A stretch of 64,000 nt of DNA from Flavobacteriaceae bacterium EG-1 (GCF_009649685.1 NZ_WJPK01000001.1:996760-1060759); one strand, 5' to 3'; numbered from the stretch's first letter, positions 1 to 9,205 are shown. Made by a program: numbers and translations. Notes: generated by a model from the letters alone, not told the origin.

Positions 1-1
1 C

Positions 2-1981
2 ATTAGTTTAAGAGGCAACGAGAACGTAAGAATTTTAATTAATGGAAAACCATCAGCATTAGCTGGTTTTGGCTCTACCGATGCTCTTGGAGCGCTTCCT
101 GCCGATGCCATTGAAAAAGTTGAAGTTATTACCAGTCCATCTGCAAGGTATGATGCGGAGGGTACAGCGGGAATTTTAAACATTGTATTAAAAAAAGAAA
201 AAACTCTAGGTTTTAATGGCTCAATTAACACAACTATTGGTTACCCTACAACAAGTGGTATTTCTGTAAATACAAATTTACGAACCGACAAATTCAACAT
301 TTTTAACACCACAGGTTATAGTTATCGCGATGCTCCTGGAAATGCTTTTTACGATAATACTTATACTTCAGGAAGCTATGATAGAATATATGAGGATCGA
401 GAATACAATAGGCTTCGAAAAGGGTTTAATACAAACTTGGGATTAGAGTATTTTATAACTGATAAATCATCGATAACTGGTAGTGTTTTTTACAGAACAT
501 CGGATGGTGATGATTTGACCGAGAATACAAATCAGCGCTATATTAATAGCGCTCTCAATAGCTTGACATTTCGTACTGAAAATGAAACCGAAGATGACAA
601 GAATTACCAATTCTCTTTAAATTATGTGAATGATTTAAATGAAGATGGAGAAAAATTAACGGTAGACCTTCAATATTCAAGAGGTGACGAAGAAAAATTT
701 TCCATTATTGAGGAAAATGAAACAATGCCAACCGAAAACCTTATCGTACTTGAAAATGTTTATGAAATTGAAGCCGAAAATGAATATTTAGTACAAGCCG
801 ATTATGTACTTCCTATGGAAGATGCACAATTCGAAATTGGCTATAGAGGAAAATTTGAGGAAGACATAACAGATTATAGGTTAGATTCTTTAAACCAAAT
901 AACTGGGCAATTTGATTTAAATGAAAATCTAACTAATTTATTTACATATACCGAGAATATAAATGCATTGTACACCCAATATGGTAATAAGTTTGGCAAA
1001 TTCTCTTTTCTATTCGGTTTAAGGTTAGAAAACACGCAACTAAAGGGACAGTTAGAATCTGAATTCGACACTGGAGAGCTAGAAGAACAGTTAGGTGTTG
1101 ATGTTGATGTTAATTTTAACAAGAACTATTTAGGATTATTTCCTACTTTAAATCTAATTTTAGAGGTTGCTGAAAATGAAAATATAACTTTGGGCTACAA
1201 TAGAAGAATAAATCGGCCTCGAGGAAGATATATCAATCCTTTTCCATCCAGATCTAGTAGAACCAATATTTTCCAAGGAAATCCTGATTTAAACCCAGCC
1301 TTTTCAAATGCTTTTGATTTAGGATACCTAAAAAGATGGGATAAATTAACTTTAACCTCCTCCATATATTTCCAAAGAGAAACAAATTCATTTGAAAGAG
1401 TTCAAGAAGAAACAGGGCAAACTACTACAGATGGTATAGAAATTATTAGATCTATTCCCATTAACCTTTCAAGTAATGATAGAATAGGTTTTGAAGCCGG
1501 TATGTTATATAATCCAGCGAAATGGTTACGATTAAACTCAAGTTTTAATTTTTTCCAATTCTCATCTGAAGGTATATTTAATGGAATAGATTATGGCGCA
1601 ACAAATACAAGTTGGTTTTCTAGATTCAGTTCTAAAGTTTCCTTGCCCGCTAAAGTTGACTGGCAAACAAATGCCTTTTACAGAGGTCCCTCACAAAATG
1701 CTCAAACTGAATCTAAAGGAATCTTGTCATTAAATCTAGCATTTAGTAAAGACATCTTAAAAGACAATGGCACCATTTCTATGAATGTAAGTGATTTATT
1801 AAACTCTAGAAAAAGAAGATCATTTACAGAAACTGAATTTTTCACATCGGAGAGTGAATTTCAATTTAGACAAAGACAAGTAACCTTAGGATTTGTATAT
1901 AGATTTAATCAACCTAAAGAACGTAATAAAGGAAACCGAGGTGGTGGCGGAGATGATGGTGATTTTGATGAAGAAGGTTAA
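2..1981 (+). CDS. TonB-dependent receptor / outer-membrane beta-barrel protein, 3' part (5' end outside window)
   Basis: The reading frame is open from base 2, so the start lies to the left of the window; 659 codons plus stop are visible. The first visible residues form the end of a TonB receptor plug domain: an LRGNENVRILINGKPS segment followed by ALPADAIEKVEVITSPSARY and GTAGILNIVLKK, the classic pattern of the outer-membrane beta-barrel (OMP_b-brl_2) family of Bacteroidota. The rest is a large barrel rich in alternating aromatic and polar strands, with the last strand near VTLGFVYRF, followed by a Gly/Asp-rich tail (GGGGDDGDFDEEG) that this family often carries. It should sit in the outer membrane and import an unknown ligand with TonB-ExbBD energy, or act as a barrel of unknown substrate. 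An intrinsic terminator follows 18 bases after the stop. Substrate cannot be told. Confidence 0.9.
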   Translation: MSLRGNENVRILINGKPSALAGFGSTDALGALPADAIEKVEVITSPSARYDAEGTAGILNIVLKKEKTLGFNGSINTTIGYPTTSGISVNTNLRTDKFNIFNTTGYSYRDAPGNAFYDNTYTSGSYDRIYEDREYNRLRKGFNTNLGLEYFITDKSSITGSVFYRTSDGDDLTENTNQRYINSALNSLTFRTENETEDDKNYQFSLNYVNDLNEDGEKLTVDLQYSRGDEEKFSIIEENETMPTENLIVLENVYEIEAENEYLVQADYVLPMEDAQFEIGYRGKFEEDITDYRLDSLNQITGQFDLNENLTNLFTYTENINALYTQYGNKFGKFSFLFGLRLENTQLKGQLESEFDTGELEEQLGVDVDVNFNKNYLGLFPTLNLILEVAENENITLGYNRRINRPRGRYINPFPSRSSRTNIFQGNPDLNPAFSNAFDLGYLKRWDKLTLTSSIYFQRETNSFERVQEETGQTTTDGIEIIRSIPINLSSNDRIGFEAGMLYNPAKWLRLNSSFNFFQFSSEGIFNGIDYGATNTSWFSRFSSKVSLPAKVDWQTNAFYRGPSQNAQTESKGILSLNLAFSKDILKDNGTISMNVSDLLNSRKRRSFTETEFFTSESEFQFRQRQVTLGFVYRFNQPKERNKGNRGGGGDDGDFDEEG

Positions 1982-1998
1982 TTGAAAAATATTTAATG

Positions 1999-2027
1999 AA
2001 AAAGGAGCCAAATGGCTCCTTTTTTTT
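1999..2027 (+). terminator. Intrinsic terminator of the receptor gene
   Basis: Inverted repeat AAAAAGGAGCC / GGCTCCTTTTT with an AAAT loop, followed by an unbroken T run (to 2027). It lies directly after the receptor stop. The T run also contains the stop codon of the small gene on the opposite strand, and the A run on the left could let it work in both directions. Confidence 0.85.
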
Positions 2028-2199
2028 ATTCTAATCGCTTAGCCTTTTTAGCTTCACGCTTTTCTTTCCACATTTCAAGAAGATTTCCCCCTAACCAGTA
2101 TGGCACAACAAACATCAACAAAAAAAGCATCAGCCAAAAACCGATTGTAAAGATTGTTAAAAACATTATAAAACCTAAATATTGGTCAAATTCAAACAT
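2026..2199 (-). CDS. Small single- or two-segment membrane protein (57 aa), unrecognised
   Basis: A 57-residue frame on the minus strand, too short for a 60-residue cut-off. It starts MFEFDQYLGFIMFLTIFTIG, runs through a long hydrophobic stretch (about residues 8-36, possibly one long or two short membrane segments) and ends with a strongly basic tail, EMWKEKREAKKAKRLE, which should be cytoplasmic. Support for it being a gene: a full Bacteroidota promoter (TTG-N21-TATCTTTG, 2219-2250) points into it, its stop lies in the terminator of the convergent receptor gene, and the codon use resembles its neighbours. The opposite-strand frame over the same bases (2012-2209) has no such support. No function can be given. 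Confidence 0.72.
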   Translation of the reverse strand: MFEFDQYLGFIMFLTIFTIGFWLMLFLLMFVVPYWLGGNLLEMWKEKREAKKAKRLE

Positions 2200-2218
2200 G
2201 AGCTATTAATTTATACAA

Positions 2219-2250
2219 CAAAGATAGTTTGAAAAGGATAAAAATTGCAA
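2219..2250 (-). promoter_or_regulatory. Promoter of the 57-aa membrane protein gene
   Basis: On the minus strand: TTG (2248-2250), 21 bases, then TATCTTTG (2219-2226), a full match to the Bacteroidota primary-sigma consensus TTG-N19..23-TAnnTTTG. The predicted transcript start is a few bases downstream, leaving a leader of about 15 bases before the ATG at 2199. Confidence 0.6.
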
Positions 2251-2310
2251 ATCAAAATCAAAAAAACACGAAAATAAATTTCTACTGATGGAAATAATTG
2301 CGTTATACAG

Positions 2311-2318
2311 TACCTTTG
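2311..2318 (+). promoter_or_regulatory. -7 element of the fumC promoter
   Basis: TACCTTTG matches TAnnTTTG exactly and ends 20 bases before the ATG at 2339. It lies inside the longer frame that opens at 2288, so it argues that the longer start is wrong. No well-spaced -33 TTG was found. Confidence 0.5.
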
Positions 2319-2338
2319 TTAACCTAAAATCACTAGAA

Positions 2339-3736
2339 ATGAGTTTCAGAATCGAAAAAGATACCATGGGCGAGGTAAAAGTGCCCGCTGATAAGTATTG
2401 GGGCGCGCAAACAGAGCGTTCGCGAAATAACTTTAAAATTGGTGCTCCCGCATCAATGCCATTAGATGTAGTATATGGCTTTGCATATTTAAAAAAGGCT
2501 GCTGCATACACTAATCATGAGTTAGGCGTTTTAGAAATTGAAAAACGTGATTTAATAGCACAAGTGTGTGATGAAATTTTGGATGGTAAGCATGACGACC
2601 AATTTCCATTGGTTATTTGGCAAACAGGATCCGGAACCCAAAGTAACATGAATGTGAATGAGGTAATTGCTAATCGTGCGCATGAAATTGCAGGTAAAAA
2701 AATTGGTGAAGGTGAAAAAACTATTCAACCCAATGACGATGTAAATAAATCTCAATCATCAAATGACACATTTCCAACTGGCATGCATATTGCTGCTTAT
2801 AAAAAAATTGTTAAAAATACCATACCAGGTGTCACCCAACTTCGTAACACCTTAGCTAAAAAATCTGAAGAATTCAAAAATGTAGTAAAAATAGGGCGTA
2901 CGCATTTAATGGATGCTACTCCCCTAACCTTAGGTCAAGAATTCTCAGGTTATGTTTCCCAATTAGATCATGGTTTAAAGGCTTTAAGAAATACACTATC
3001 CCATTTAAGTGAATTAGCCTTAGGTGGCACTGCTGTAGGAACAGGATTAAATACGCCAAAAGGATATGATGTTTTAGTAGCTAAATATATCGCGGAATTT
3101 ACGGAACTTCCATTTATTACTGCAGAAAACAAGTTTGAAGCATTGGCTGCCCATGATGCTATTGTTGAAAGTCATGGGGCCCTCAAACAATTAGCTGTAT
3201 CATTAAACAAAATTGCTAATGATATTCGTATGATGGCATCCGGACCTCGCTCTGGAATTGGTGAAATAATAATTCCGGCCAATGAACCAGGTAGTTCAAT
3301 AATGCCAGGAAAAGTAAATCCTACACAATGCGAAGCGATGACTATGGTATGTGCACAAGTTATGGGCAATGATGTAGCAATATCTGTTGGAGGCACACAA
3401 GGTCATTATGAATTAAATGTATTTAAACCAATGATGGCTGCTAATATTTTACAATCTGCTCAGCTAATTGGTGATGCATGTATAAGTTTTGATGTTAATT
3501 GTGCTTCAGGTATTGAACCAAATAATGAGGTTATTAAAGAATTACTGAATAATTCTTTAATGCTAGTTACAGCTCTTAATACAAAAATTGGATACTATAA
3601 AGCAGCAGAAATCGCAAATACTGCACATAAAAACGGTACGACTCTAAAAGTTGAGGCTGTTAACTTAGGTTATGTAACTGCAGAGGATTATGATAAATGG
3701 GTGAAACCAGAAGATATGGTAGGCGGACTTAAATAA
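2339..3736 (+). CDS. fumC: Class II fumarate hydratase
   Basis: A 465-residue class II fumarase, which interconverts fumarate and malate in the TCA cycle as an oxygen-stable iron-free homotetramer. The N terminus [20 protein letters not shown] and the WGAQTERS motif are typical, as are [13 protein letters not shown], the catalytic-loop signature [16 protein letters not shown] (about residues 318-333) and [14 protein letters not shown]. This last part separates fumarase from aspartase and argininosuccinate lyase only by family resemblance, but the match is strong. I chose the ATG at 2339 over the in-frame ATG at 2288 because family members begin here and because a -7 promoter element sits between the two. 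The gene stands alone, with its own terminator. Confidence 0.95.
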   Translation: MSFRIEKDTMGEVKVPADKYWGAQTERSRNNFKIGAPASMPLDVVYGFAYLKKAAAYTNHELGVLEIEKRDLIAQVCDEILDGKHDDQFPLVIWQTGSGTQSNMNVNEVIANRAHEIAGKKIGEGEKTIQPNDDVNKSQSSNDTFPTGMHIAAYKKIVKNTIPGVTQLRNTLAKKSEEFKNVVKIGRTHLMDATPLTLGQEFSGYVSQLDHGLKALRNTLSHLSELALGGTAVGTGLNTPKGYDVLVAKYIAEFTELPFITAENKFEALAAHDAIVESHGALKQLAVSLNKIANDIRMMASGPRSGIGEIIIPANEPGSSIMPGKVNPTQCEAMTMVCAQVMGNDVAISVGGTQGHYELNVFKPMMAANILQSAQLIGDACISFDVNCASGIEPNNEVIKELLNNSLMLVTALNTKIGYYKAAEIANTAHKNGTTLKVEAVNLGYVTAEDYDKWVKPEDMVGGLK

Positions 3737-3759
3737 GGTTTAAAATTATACCAAATAAT

Positions 3760-3789
3760 AAAGGGACAATCAATAAAGATTGTCCCTTT
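3760..3789. terminator. Bidirectional terminator between fumC and the coiled-coil gene
   Basis: Perfect 12-base inverted repeat AAAGGGACAATC / GATTGTCCCTTT around an AATAAA loop, with A and T runs on the two sides. It sits between two convergent genes and can serve both. Confidence 0.85.
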
Positions 3790-3812
3790 TATATTAATGG
3801 TTAGTGCGTTTA

Positions 3813-4700
3813 TTACTTCAAAGTAAATTTAGAAGTTCCTAATAATTTTAATCCATCATCATAAACATTTACCATGTAATTACCTTTTTGGAACTCACCA
3901 GCTGGCTTATTAATGTAATCACAAACATCAAGTGACTTATTTTCATAATAGAAACTAGTTCCTTTACTGTAAGTAACAGAAGCACCAGAATCGTTAGTTT
4001 TAGAATAACTCTCACCCAATACATTACCTTGAGGGTCAAGAACTTCCACAAAGAATTCTCTATCTCCAGCATTGGCAATAACATTATCAGCAACTGTAAA
4101 ACAAATTTTAAATTTGTCCGTACGCTTAGCTCTCGAGGTAGAAGTTAATTTACCACTTCCTCTTTCTTTTACTGCATCTACGTTAAATTTAGATAAATTT
4201 AAAGCAGAACCTTTTTCAACCACATCAGCCAATTGTGTATTCTGTACTACTAAAGAATCATTAAAAACAGTTTGTTTCTCCAATTCAACATACGTACTAT
4301 CACGTTGCATAGCAATTAGAGTATTCGACTTTGTAAGTGAATCCACTTGCTTTAAAAGTTGCTCTCTTTCGGCCTTTAAAACGCCAACTTGTCTTCTATA
4401 TCTTGATAAAGAAGCAATATCACCTTTCATGCTTTTTACCGAATCGATGTATTTTGCAATATTATCTCTTGCGGTAACCAATTCTTCGTTGGTAGCATTG
4501 CTTTCCAAAATAGCTTTGTCATATTCAGATTTCAAGCTATTTAAATCTTCAACTACTAATTGCTTCTCTTGGGTTAAAACAGCAGTAGTTTTCTTCTTGT
4601 CTTGGTAAAGGCTAACAGTGTATATGATAACTCCTAATAGAACTACCCCTAGTAAACCAGCTAGTACCTTTAATCCGTTGTTATTTTTAGTTTCAGTCAT
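3813..4700 (-). CDS. Inner-membrane anchored coiled-coil protein of unknown function
   Basis: 295 residues. A short cytoplasmic N terminus is followed by one membrane segment (about residues 9-31, LKVLAGLLGVVLLGVIIYTV), a long heptad-rich coiled coil (about 32-165) and a C-terminal domain of about 110 residues with predicted beta strands (from KFKICFTVADN to the KFTLK end), so most of the protein should be periplasmic. I recognise it as a conserved flavobacterial protein without an assigned role; some relatives carry an old name as a chromosome partitioning protein, for which nothing here gives support. It is transcribed alone and ends at the shared terminator. Confidence 0.75.
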   Translation of the reverse strand: MTETKNNNGLKVLAGLLGVVLLGVIIYTVSLYQDKKKTTAVLTQEKQLVVEDLNSLKSEYDKAILESNATNEELVTARDNIAKYIDSVKSMKGDIASLSRYRRQVGVLKAEREQLLKQVDSLTKSNTLIAMQRDSTYVELEKQTVFNDSLVVQNTQLADVVEKGSALNLSKFNVDAVKERGSGKLTSTSRAKRTDKFKICFTVADNVIANAGDREFFVEVLDPQGNVLGESYSKTNDSGASVTYSKGTSFYYENKSLDVCDYINKPAGEFQKGNYMVNVYDDGLKLLGTSKFTLK

Positions 4701-4807
4701 AATGTAAAAATTAATTTTACTATTTGTAAATTTTGTTTGTATCAGTCTATATACGATACAATTTTAATATTGGATTTTTTGGATGTTAAAATTATTTTAT
4801 AGTGCAT

Positions 4808-4837
4808 TTGTTTATAAAAGAGGTTATTCTATCTTTA
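4808..4837 (+). promoter_or_regulatory. Probable promoter of the GNAT-hydrolase pair
   Basis: TTG (4808-4810), 19 bases, TATCTTTA (4830-4837): one mismatch to TTG-N19..23-TAnnTTTG, 19 bases upstream of the ATG at 4857. Confidence 0.45.
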
Positions 4838-4856
4838 TTATTAATTAAATATTGTA

Positions 4857-5321
4857 ATGCAATCGACTACAATTATACCGTTTGAGCCCCAGTATGCAAG
4901 ACATTTCAGAGACCTTAACCTGGTATGGATTGAAAAATATTTCTATGTAGAAGAAAAGGATAAAGAACTTCTAGAGGCCTGTGAAAAAAATATAATTAAT
5001 GAAGGCGGATATATATTTTTCGCAAAATATGGCGAAAAAATCGTTGGATGCTTTTGTTTTATCAAGTTAAGTGACACCTGCTATGAATTAGGAAAGATGG
5101 CTGTAGATGAAAACCATCAAGGATTAAAAATTGGGCAAATCTTATTAGATTACGCGGTAAATTTCGGAAAACAAGAGCACTGGGAGCAAATTGTTCTTTA
5201 TACCAGTATTAAATTGCCAGCTGCACAACACATTTATAAGAAATTTGGCTTTAAAGAAGTAATCATTGATAATGAACTGGATTATGCCAGAAGTGAAATT
5301 AAAATGGAACTAAATCTTTAA
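4857..5321 (+). CDS. GNAT family N-acetyltransferase
   Basis: 154 residues with the GNAT fold: the beta4-alpha3 acetyl-CoA loop reads GKMAVDENHQGLKIGQILLD (about residues 79-98, a variant of the Q/R-x-x-G-x-G/A motif), and the C-terminal HIYKKFGFKEV is the usual end of the family. It transfers an acetyl group from acetyl-CoA to an unknown amine. The YFYVEEKDKELLE stretch near the N terminus is seen in a subgroup of Bacteroidota acetyltransferases. It is followed after four bases by a lipoprotein hydrolase and is probably co-transcribed with it. The substrate cannot be predicted. Confidence 0.85.
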   Translation: MQSTTIIPFEPQYARHFRDLNLVWIEKYFYVEEKDKELLEACEKNIINEGGYIFFAKYGEKIVGCFCFIKLSDTCYELGKMAVDENHQGLKIGQILLDYAVNFGKQEHWEQIVLYTSIKLPAAQHIYKKFGFKEVIIDNELDYARSEIKMELNL

Positions 5322-5325
5322 TATC

Positions 5326-6147
5326 ATGAAAAATTATATAGCAGTCCTATGTATTACAATTATGCTATTTGGATGCAAGGAAAAAGTCAAGTCATCACCC
5401 ATTCTAGATTCAGAACCTGAATATAGTAAAATAGACACCCCTCCACCACCTCCACCATTGATGACGAATACTGATTTAGAAATAAAAATAATTCCTATAG
5501 AACATGCTACTGCAGTATTGGAATGGAATAATTATACCATATATATAGACCCAGTCGGGGGAGCGAAAGCATTTGAAGGCAAAAAACTACCAGATCTAAT
5601 TTTAATTACAGATATTCATGGAGACCACCTTAGTGTTGAAACTTTAGAGGCTTTAAACACGTCTAAAGCTAAAATTATAGTACCTAAAGCTGTTGCTGAA
5701 CAATTGCCTAAGGAATTTACCCCGCAACTTGATATTCTTGATAATGGACAATCTAAAGAACGCTACGGAATAAATGTAGAAGCTATACCTATGTACAATT
5801 TACGAGATGAAGCATTAAAATTCCATGAGAAAGGACGTGGTAATGGATATGTCTTAAATATAGGCGATGAGCGAATTTATTTTTCAGGGGATACTGAAGA
5901 CATACCGGAAATGCGAGCTTTAGAGAATATCGACAAGGCTTTTATTTGCATGAATCTGCCTTATACGATGACCGAGGAGAGTGCTGCTGAAGCCGTTTTA
6001 GCTTTTAAACCCAAACAAGTATATCCATATCATTATAGAGGTAATCCAAATGTTAGCGACGTTACTAAATTTAAAAATTTAGTAAATAAGGGTAATTCCG
6101 AAATTGAAGTTGTTCAATTAGACTGGTACCCAAATGACGAATTTTGA
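5326..6147 (+). CDS. Lipoprotein with metallo-beta-lactamase (UPF0173-like) fold
   Basis: 273 residues. Signal peptide with lipobox LFGC (Cys at about residue 17), then a short linker with six prolines in a row (TPPPPPPL), then a metal-dependent hydrolase domain of the UlaG/UPF0173 kind: EHATAVLEW, YIDPVGG, the metal motif TDIHGDHLS (about residues 93-101), FSGDTED and the C-terminal YPYHYRG. It should be a periplasm-facing or surface-exposed lipoprotein that hydrolyses an unknown ester or phosphodiester. Canonical HxHxDH is changed to D-I-H-x-D-H, as is usual in this subgroup. Starts four bases after the acetyltransferase. Confidence 0.85.
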   Translation: MKNYIAVLCITIMLFGCKEKVKSSPILDSEPEYSKIDTPPPPPPLMTNTDLEIKIIPIEHATAVLEWNNYTIYIDPVGGAKAFEGKKLPDLILITDIHGDHLSVETLEALNTSKAKIIVPKAVAEQLPKEFTPQLDILDNGQSKERYGINVEAIPMYNLRDEALKFHEKGRGNGYVLNIGDERIYFSGDTEDIPEMRALENIDKAFICMNLPYTMTEESAAEAVLAFKPKQVYPYHYRGNPNVSDVTKFKNLVNKGNSEIEVVQLDWYPNDEF

Positions 6148-6191
6148 GATAAGTATATAGTAATAACTTCTTATTAATTTTACTGAAATAT

Positions 6192-7883
6192 TTATCGTAT
6201 CAGTTTTTTGTACTTAATTCTTTTTGGCATGATATCAGCTCCTAAACGTTTCTTTCTATTTTCTTCATAATCGGAGAAAGAACCTTCAAAGAAGTACACT
6301 TGAGAATCACCTTCAAATGCCAAAATATGAGTACAAACACGATCTAAGAACCATCTATCGTGCGATATTACTACAGCGCAACCCGCAAAGTTTTCCAAAC
6401 CTTCCTCCAGCGCACGTAACGTGTTGACATCCAAGTCGTTAGTAGGTTCATCAAGTAGTAATACATTACCTTCTTCTTTTAAGGTCATGGCTAAATGCAA
6501 ACGGTTGCGTTCTCCACCAGATAGCATATTTACCTTTTTATTTTGCTCGCTACCTGTAAAATTAAATCTACTTAAATATGCACGAGAATTGACTTCTCGA
6601 CCACCCATCATCACTAAATCTTGTTCATCACTAAAATTCTGCCAAATAGTTTTATTTGGGTCTATATTGGAATGACTTTGATCTACATATGCAATTTTTG
6701 CTGTCTCCCCTACTTCAAAGCTACCTGCATCGGGGTTTTCTTCGCCCATTATCATTCTAAAAATTGTTGTTTTACCAGCACCATTTGGCCCGATAATTCC
6801 CACAATACCTGCCTGAGGCAAATTAAAATTTAAATCTTCGTAAAGTAATTTATCTCCATATGCCTTACTGACAGCTTTCGCTTCAATTACATTAGTACCC
6901 AATCTTGGGCCATTTGGAATATAAATTTCCAGTTTTTCATCAAGCTGTTTTTGATCTTGACTCATTAATTTATCGTAACTTTTTAAACGAGCCTTTTGTT
7001 TTGTCTGTCTACCTTTCGCTCCTTGACGTACCCAATCGAGCTCTCGCTCCAATGTTTTTTGTCTTTTAGATGCAGTTTTACTTTCTTGTGCTAAACGTTT
7101 TGACTTTTGATCTAACCAACTAGAATAATTTCCTTCCCAAGGAATGCCTTCCCCCCGGTCTAATTCCAGTATCCAACCAGCAACATTATCCAAGAAGTAT
7201 CTATCATGTGTTACAGCTATAACAGTTCCTTTATAGCTTGCTAAATGATGCTCTAACCAATGTACAGATTCAGCATCTAAGTGGTTTGTAGGCTCATCAA
7301 GTAGTAAAATCTCTGGTTCTTGAAGCAACAAGCGGCATAATGCGACTCGTCTTCGTTCTCCACCTGATAACACTCCAATTTTTTTATCTGCTTCTGGTGT
7401 GCGTAACGCATCCATAGCAATTTCAAGTTTCGTATCTAATTCCCATGCATTTGAAGCATCAATTTTATCTTGAAGTACAGCTTGCTTATCCATAAGCTTT
7501 TGCATTTTATCAGCGTCTTCATAGACCTCAGGTAAACCGAACATATCATTTATCTTGTTGTATTCATCAAGAACAGCTACAGTTTCCGCTACTCCTTCTT
7601 TAACAACTTCTAAAACCGTTTTTTCTTCATCTAAATCCGGTTCTTGTTCTAAATAACCAACTTTATATCCAGGAGAGAAAACAACATCACCTTGGAAATT
7701 TTTATCAACGCCAGCTATTATCTTTAATAAAGTAGATTTACCAGAACCGTTTAATCCTAGAATACCAATTTTAGCACCATAGAAAAAACTGAGATAAATA
7801 TTTTTTAGAACTGGGGTATTTGCACTTTTAAAGGTTTTAGTAACCCCAGACATTGAAAAAATGACTTTTTTATCGTCGCTCAT
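6192..7883 (-). CDS. ettA: Energy-dependent translational throttle protein EttA (ABC-F)
   Basis: 563 residues with two ABC nucleotide-binding domains and no membrane domain. NBD1: Walker A GLNGSGKST (43-51), signature LSGGERRRVAL, Walker B LLLDEPTNHLD. A linker rich in Lys and Arg (about 240-300, RQGAKGRQTKQKARLKSYDK) contacts the ribosome in the family. NBD2: Walker A GPNGAGKTT, signature LSGGERNRLH, Walker B LLLDEPTNDLD. All ATPase motifs are intact. The length, the arm insert between Walker A and signature of NBD1, and the C-terminal ADIMPKRIKYKKLIR match EttA, which gates the ribosome's first elongation steps according to the ATP/ADP ratio. Monocistronic. Confidence 0.95.
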   Translation of the reverse strand: MSDDKKVIFSMSGVTKTFKSANTPVLKNIYLSFFYGAKIGILGLNGSGKSTLLKIIAGVDKNFQGDVVFSPGYKVGYLEQEPDLDEEKTVLEVVKEGVAETVAVLDEYNKINDMFGLPEVYEDADKMQKLMDKQAVLQDKIDASNAWELDTKLEIAMDALRTPEADKKIGVLSGGERRRVALCRLLLQEPEILLLDEPTNHLDAESVHWLEHHLASYKGTVIAVTHDRYFLDNVAGWILELDRGEGIPWEGNYSSWLDQKSKRLAQESKTASKRQKTLERELDWVRQGAKGRQTKQKARLKSYDKLMSQDQKQLDEKLEIYIPNGPRLGTNVIEAKAVSKAYGDKLLYEDLNFNLPQAGIVGIIGPNGAGKTTIFRMIMGEENPDAGSFEVGETAKIAYVDQSHSNIDPNKTIWQNFSDEQDLVMMGGREVNSRAYLSRFNFTGSEQNKKVNMLSGGERNRLHLAMTLKEEGNVLLLDEPTNDLDVNTLRALEEGLENFAGCAVVISHDRWFLDRVCTHILAFEGDSQVYFFEGSFSDYEENRKKRLGADIMPKRIKYKKLIR

Positions 7884-7965
7884 AACAATAATTTATATTG
7901 AGTGTAGTAAATAAAATAAGACTTAAAATAGTAAAAAAGACTTTGAAAATTTAACCAAGTGAAAT

Positions 7966-8142
7966 TTAAACCCTTCCTTTTAAAGCATTAAATACCCAAG
8001 CAATAGCAAAGAAACCAACACCAACGGCAGCAAACCCCCAACCAGAAACTTCTGCATATCTAAAAGCTCCCATCGCTATTAATCCTAATCCAACAAATAT
8101 CATAATCCATGTGGCCCATGCCAATACTGTATTCTTATTCAT
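7966..8142 (-). CDS. CAL67264-family small membrane protein
   Basis: 58 residues when started at the ATG at 8142 (MNKNTVLAWATWIMIFVGLG). Two hydrophobic segments joined by FRYAEVSGW and a short basic end (NALKGRV) give a two-pass inner-membrane protein. I recognise it as the flavobacterial CAL67264 family, whose function is unknown. A longer frame opens at TTG 8178, but a perfect -7 element TAATTTTG lies at 8184-8191, which would place transcription start next to or inside that extension, and relatives start at MNKNT. Confidence 0.85.
   Translation of the reverse strand: MNKNTVLAWATWIMIFVGLGLIAMGAFRYAEVSGWGFAAVGVGFFAIAWVFNALKGRV
8000..8000. other. No RNA gene other than ffs seen in the whole window
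   Basis: Reading all gaps between genes on both strands I found no tRNA, rRNA, tmRNA, riboswitch, CRISPR repeat array or insertion sequence. This entry is a negative statement for the window and its position has no meaning. Confidence 0.6.
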
Positions 8143-8183
8143 TCCTGTGTATTTGTTCTGTTTTGGTTGAACACGCAATATCG

Positions 8184-8191
8184 CAAAATTA
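8184..8191 (-). promoter_or_regulatory. -7 element for the CAL67264 protein gene
   Basis: TAATTTTG on the minus strand, an exact TAnnTTTG match, 41 bases upstream of the ATG at 8142. No -33 TTG at the expected spacing. Confidence 0.45.
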
Positions 8192-8221
8192 AAGAGAATT
8201 TTACGAGCTTATCCGTAATTA

Positions 8222-9205
8222 TTATTGTTCAAAAGGAAATGTGATTCCAGCTTTAGCCCGAACAATATCTAAAAGTTCCATTAAATCTATACTATTTTGA
8301 TGCGACCAAAGTTCACTTTCAATTTTACCACTATTTAAACATTGATGCACTTCTTCAATTTCGTACGTATAGCCATTTCCAATGGTTGGCAGAGCCGTTT
8401 CAATTACATTATCATTATGCTCTAACTGATAACCTTGTGCTTCATGCCACCTACCAGGCAAGAATAATGAGCCTTTACTACCCGCTATTTCTGCTTTGCA
8501 TTCAGCATTTGTTGAATTGCCACTGTACAAAATTGCCTGTGCATTTTCATAATCAAAAATCATTGCAGTTTGAATTTCTACTCCTGTAGTATGAAATTTA
8601 GACCTTGCAAGAATTTCATTTGGTTTGCCTAGAATTAAATAGGACAAAAAAATTGGGTAAATCCCTATATCTAATAGTGAACCCCCAGCTAAGTTTGCAT
8701 TTAATAATCTACCATCCTCTGCTCTATCCAATCCATAAAAAGCAAAATCCGCTTTAAGGTAATTCACCGTTCCAATTTCTTTGGCATCAACCAGCTCTTT
8801 AACTTTTTTTATCGCAGGATTAAATCTACTCCAAAGTGCTTCCATATAAAAAACACCTTGTTCTTTAGCAGCATTCACCACCTCTAACAGTTCCGTTTTA
8901 TTAATACTCGCGGGTTTTTCGCAAAGTACATGCTTTCTATTTTTAATTGCTAAAAGTGACAATTCAACATGCGAAATATGTAGCGTTGCTATATAAACTA
9001 CATCAATTTCATCACTTTTAAATAAAGCTTCATAGCTATCGTATGCATGTGCCGCACCGTATTCTAAGGCAAAAGATTTAGCTCTATCTAAACTTCTAGA
9101 ACCAACTGCTGTAAGCTTACCACCACTAACCTTTTTTAAATCTTGCGCAAACTTATGCGCAATCTTTCCAGGACCAGCAATTCCCCAACGTATTATATTT
9201 CCCAT
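8222..9205 (-). CDS. Gfo/Idh/MocA-family NAD(P)-dependent oxidoreductase
   Basis: 327 residues from the ATG at 9205. N-terminal Rossmann fold with RWGIAGPGKIAHKFAQDLKK (the GxGxxA-type dinucleotide site written as GPGKIA), the strongly conserved EKPAS motif (CEKPASINKTE, about residue 95), then the C-terminal alpha/beta domain with YLKADFAF, GSLLDIGIYPIFL and LYSGNSTNAECKAEIAGSKG. Family members oxidise or reduce sugars, inositols or dihydrodiols such as trans-1,2-dihydrobenzene-1,2-diol; the substrate is not evident. The in-frame ATG at 9235 would add ten residues that do not belong to the fold. Divergent from the carboxylase gene. Confidence 0.9.
   Translation of the reverse strand: MGNIIRWGIAGPGKIAHKFAQDLKKVSGGKLTAVGSRSLDRAKSFALEYGAAHAYDSYEALFKSDEIDVVYIATLHISHVELSLLAIKNRKHVLCEKPASINKTELLEVVNAAKEQGVFYMEALWSRFNPAIKKVKELVDAKEIGTVNYLKADFAFYGLDRAEDGRLLNANLAGGSLLDIGIYPIFLSYLILGKPNEILARSKFHTTGVEIQTAMIFDYENAQAILYSGNSTNAECKAEIAGSKGSLFLPGRWHEAQGYQLEHNDNVIETALPTIGNGYTYEIEEVHQCLNSGKIESELWSHQNSIDLMELLDIVRAKAGITFPFEQ

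Noticed and set aside
437-1981. TTG at 437 as start of the receptor gene
   Set aside because: The frame is open to the left edge and the upstream part codes a plug domain, so the gene is simply cut by the window.
2012-2209. 65-residue plus-strand frame after the receptor gene
   Set aside because: It begins inside the receptor's terminator loop, and the opposite strand holds a better frame (57 aa) with promoter, hydrophobic core and basic tail.
4072-4608. 178-residue plus-strand frame over the coiled-coil membrane protein gene
   Set aside because: Mirror of the repetitive coiled-coil codons; the minus-strand product has a membrane segment, heptads and a terminator in the right place.
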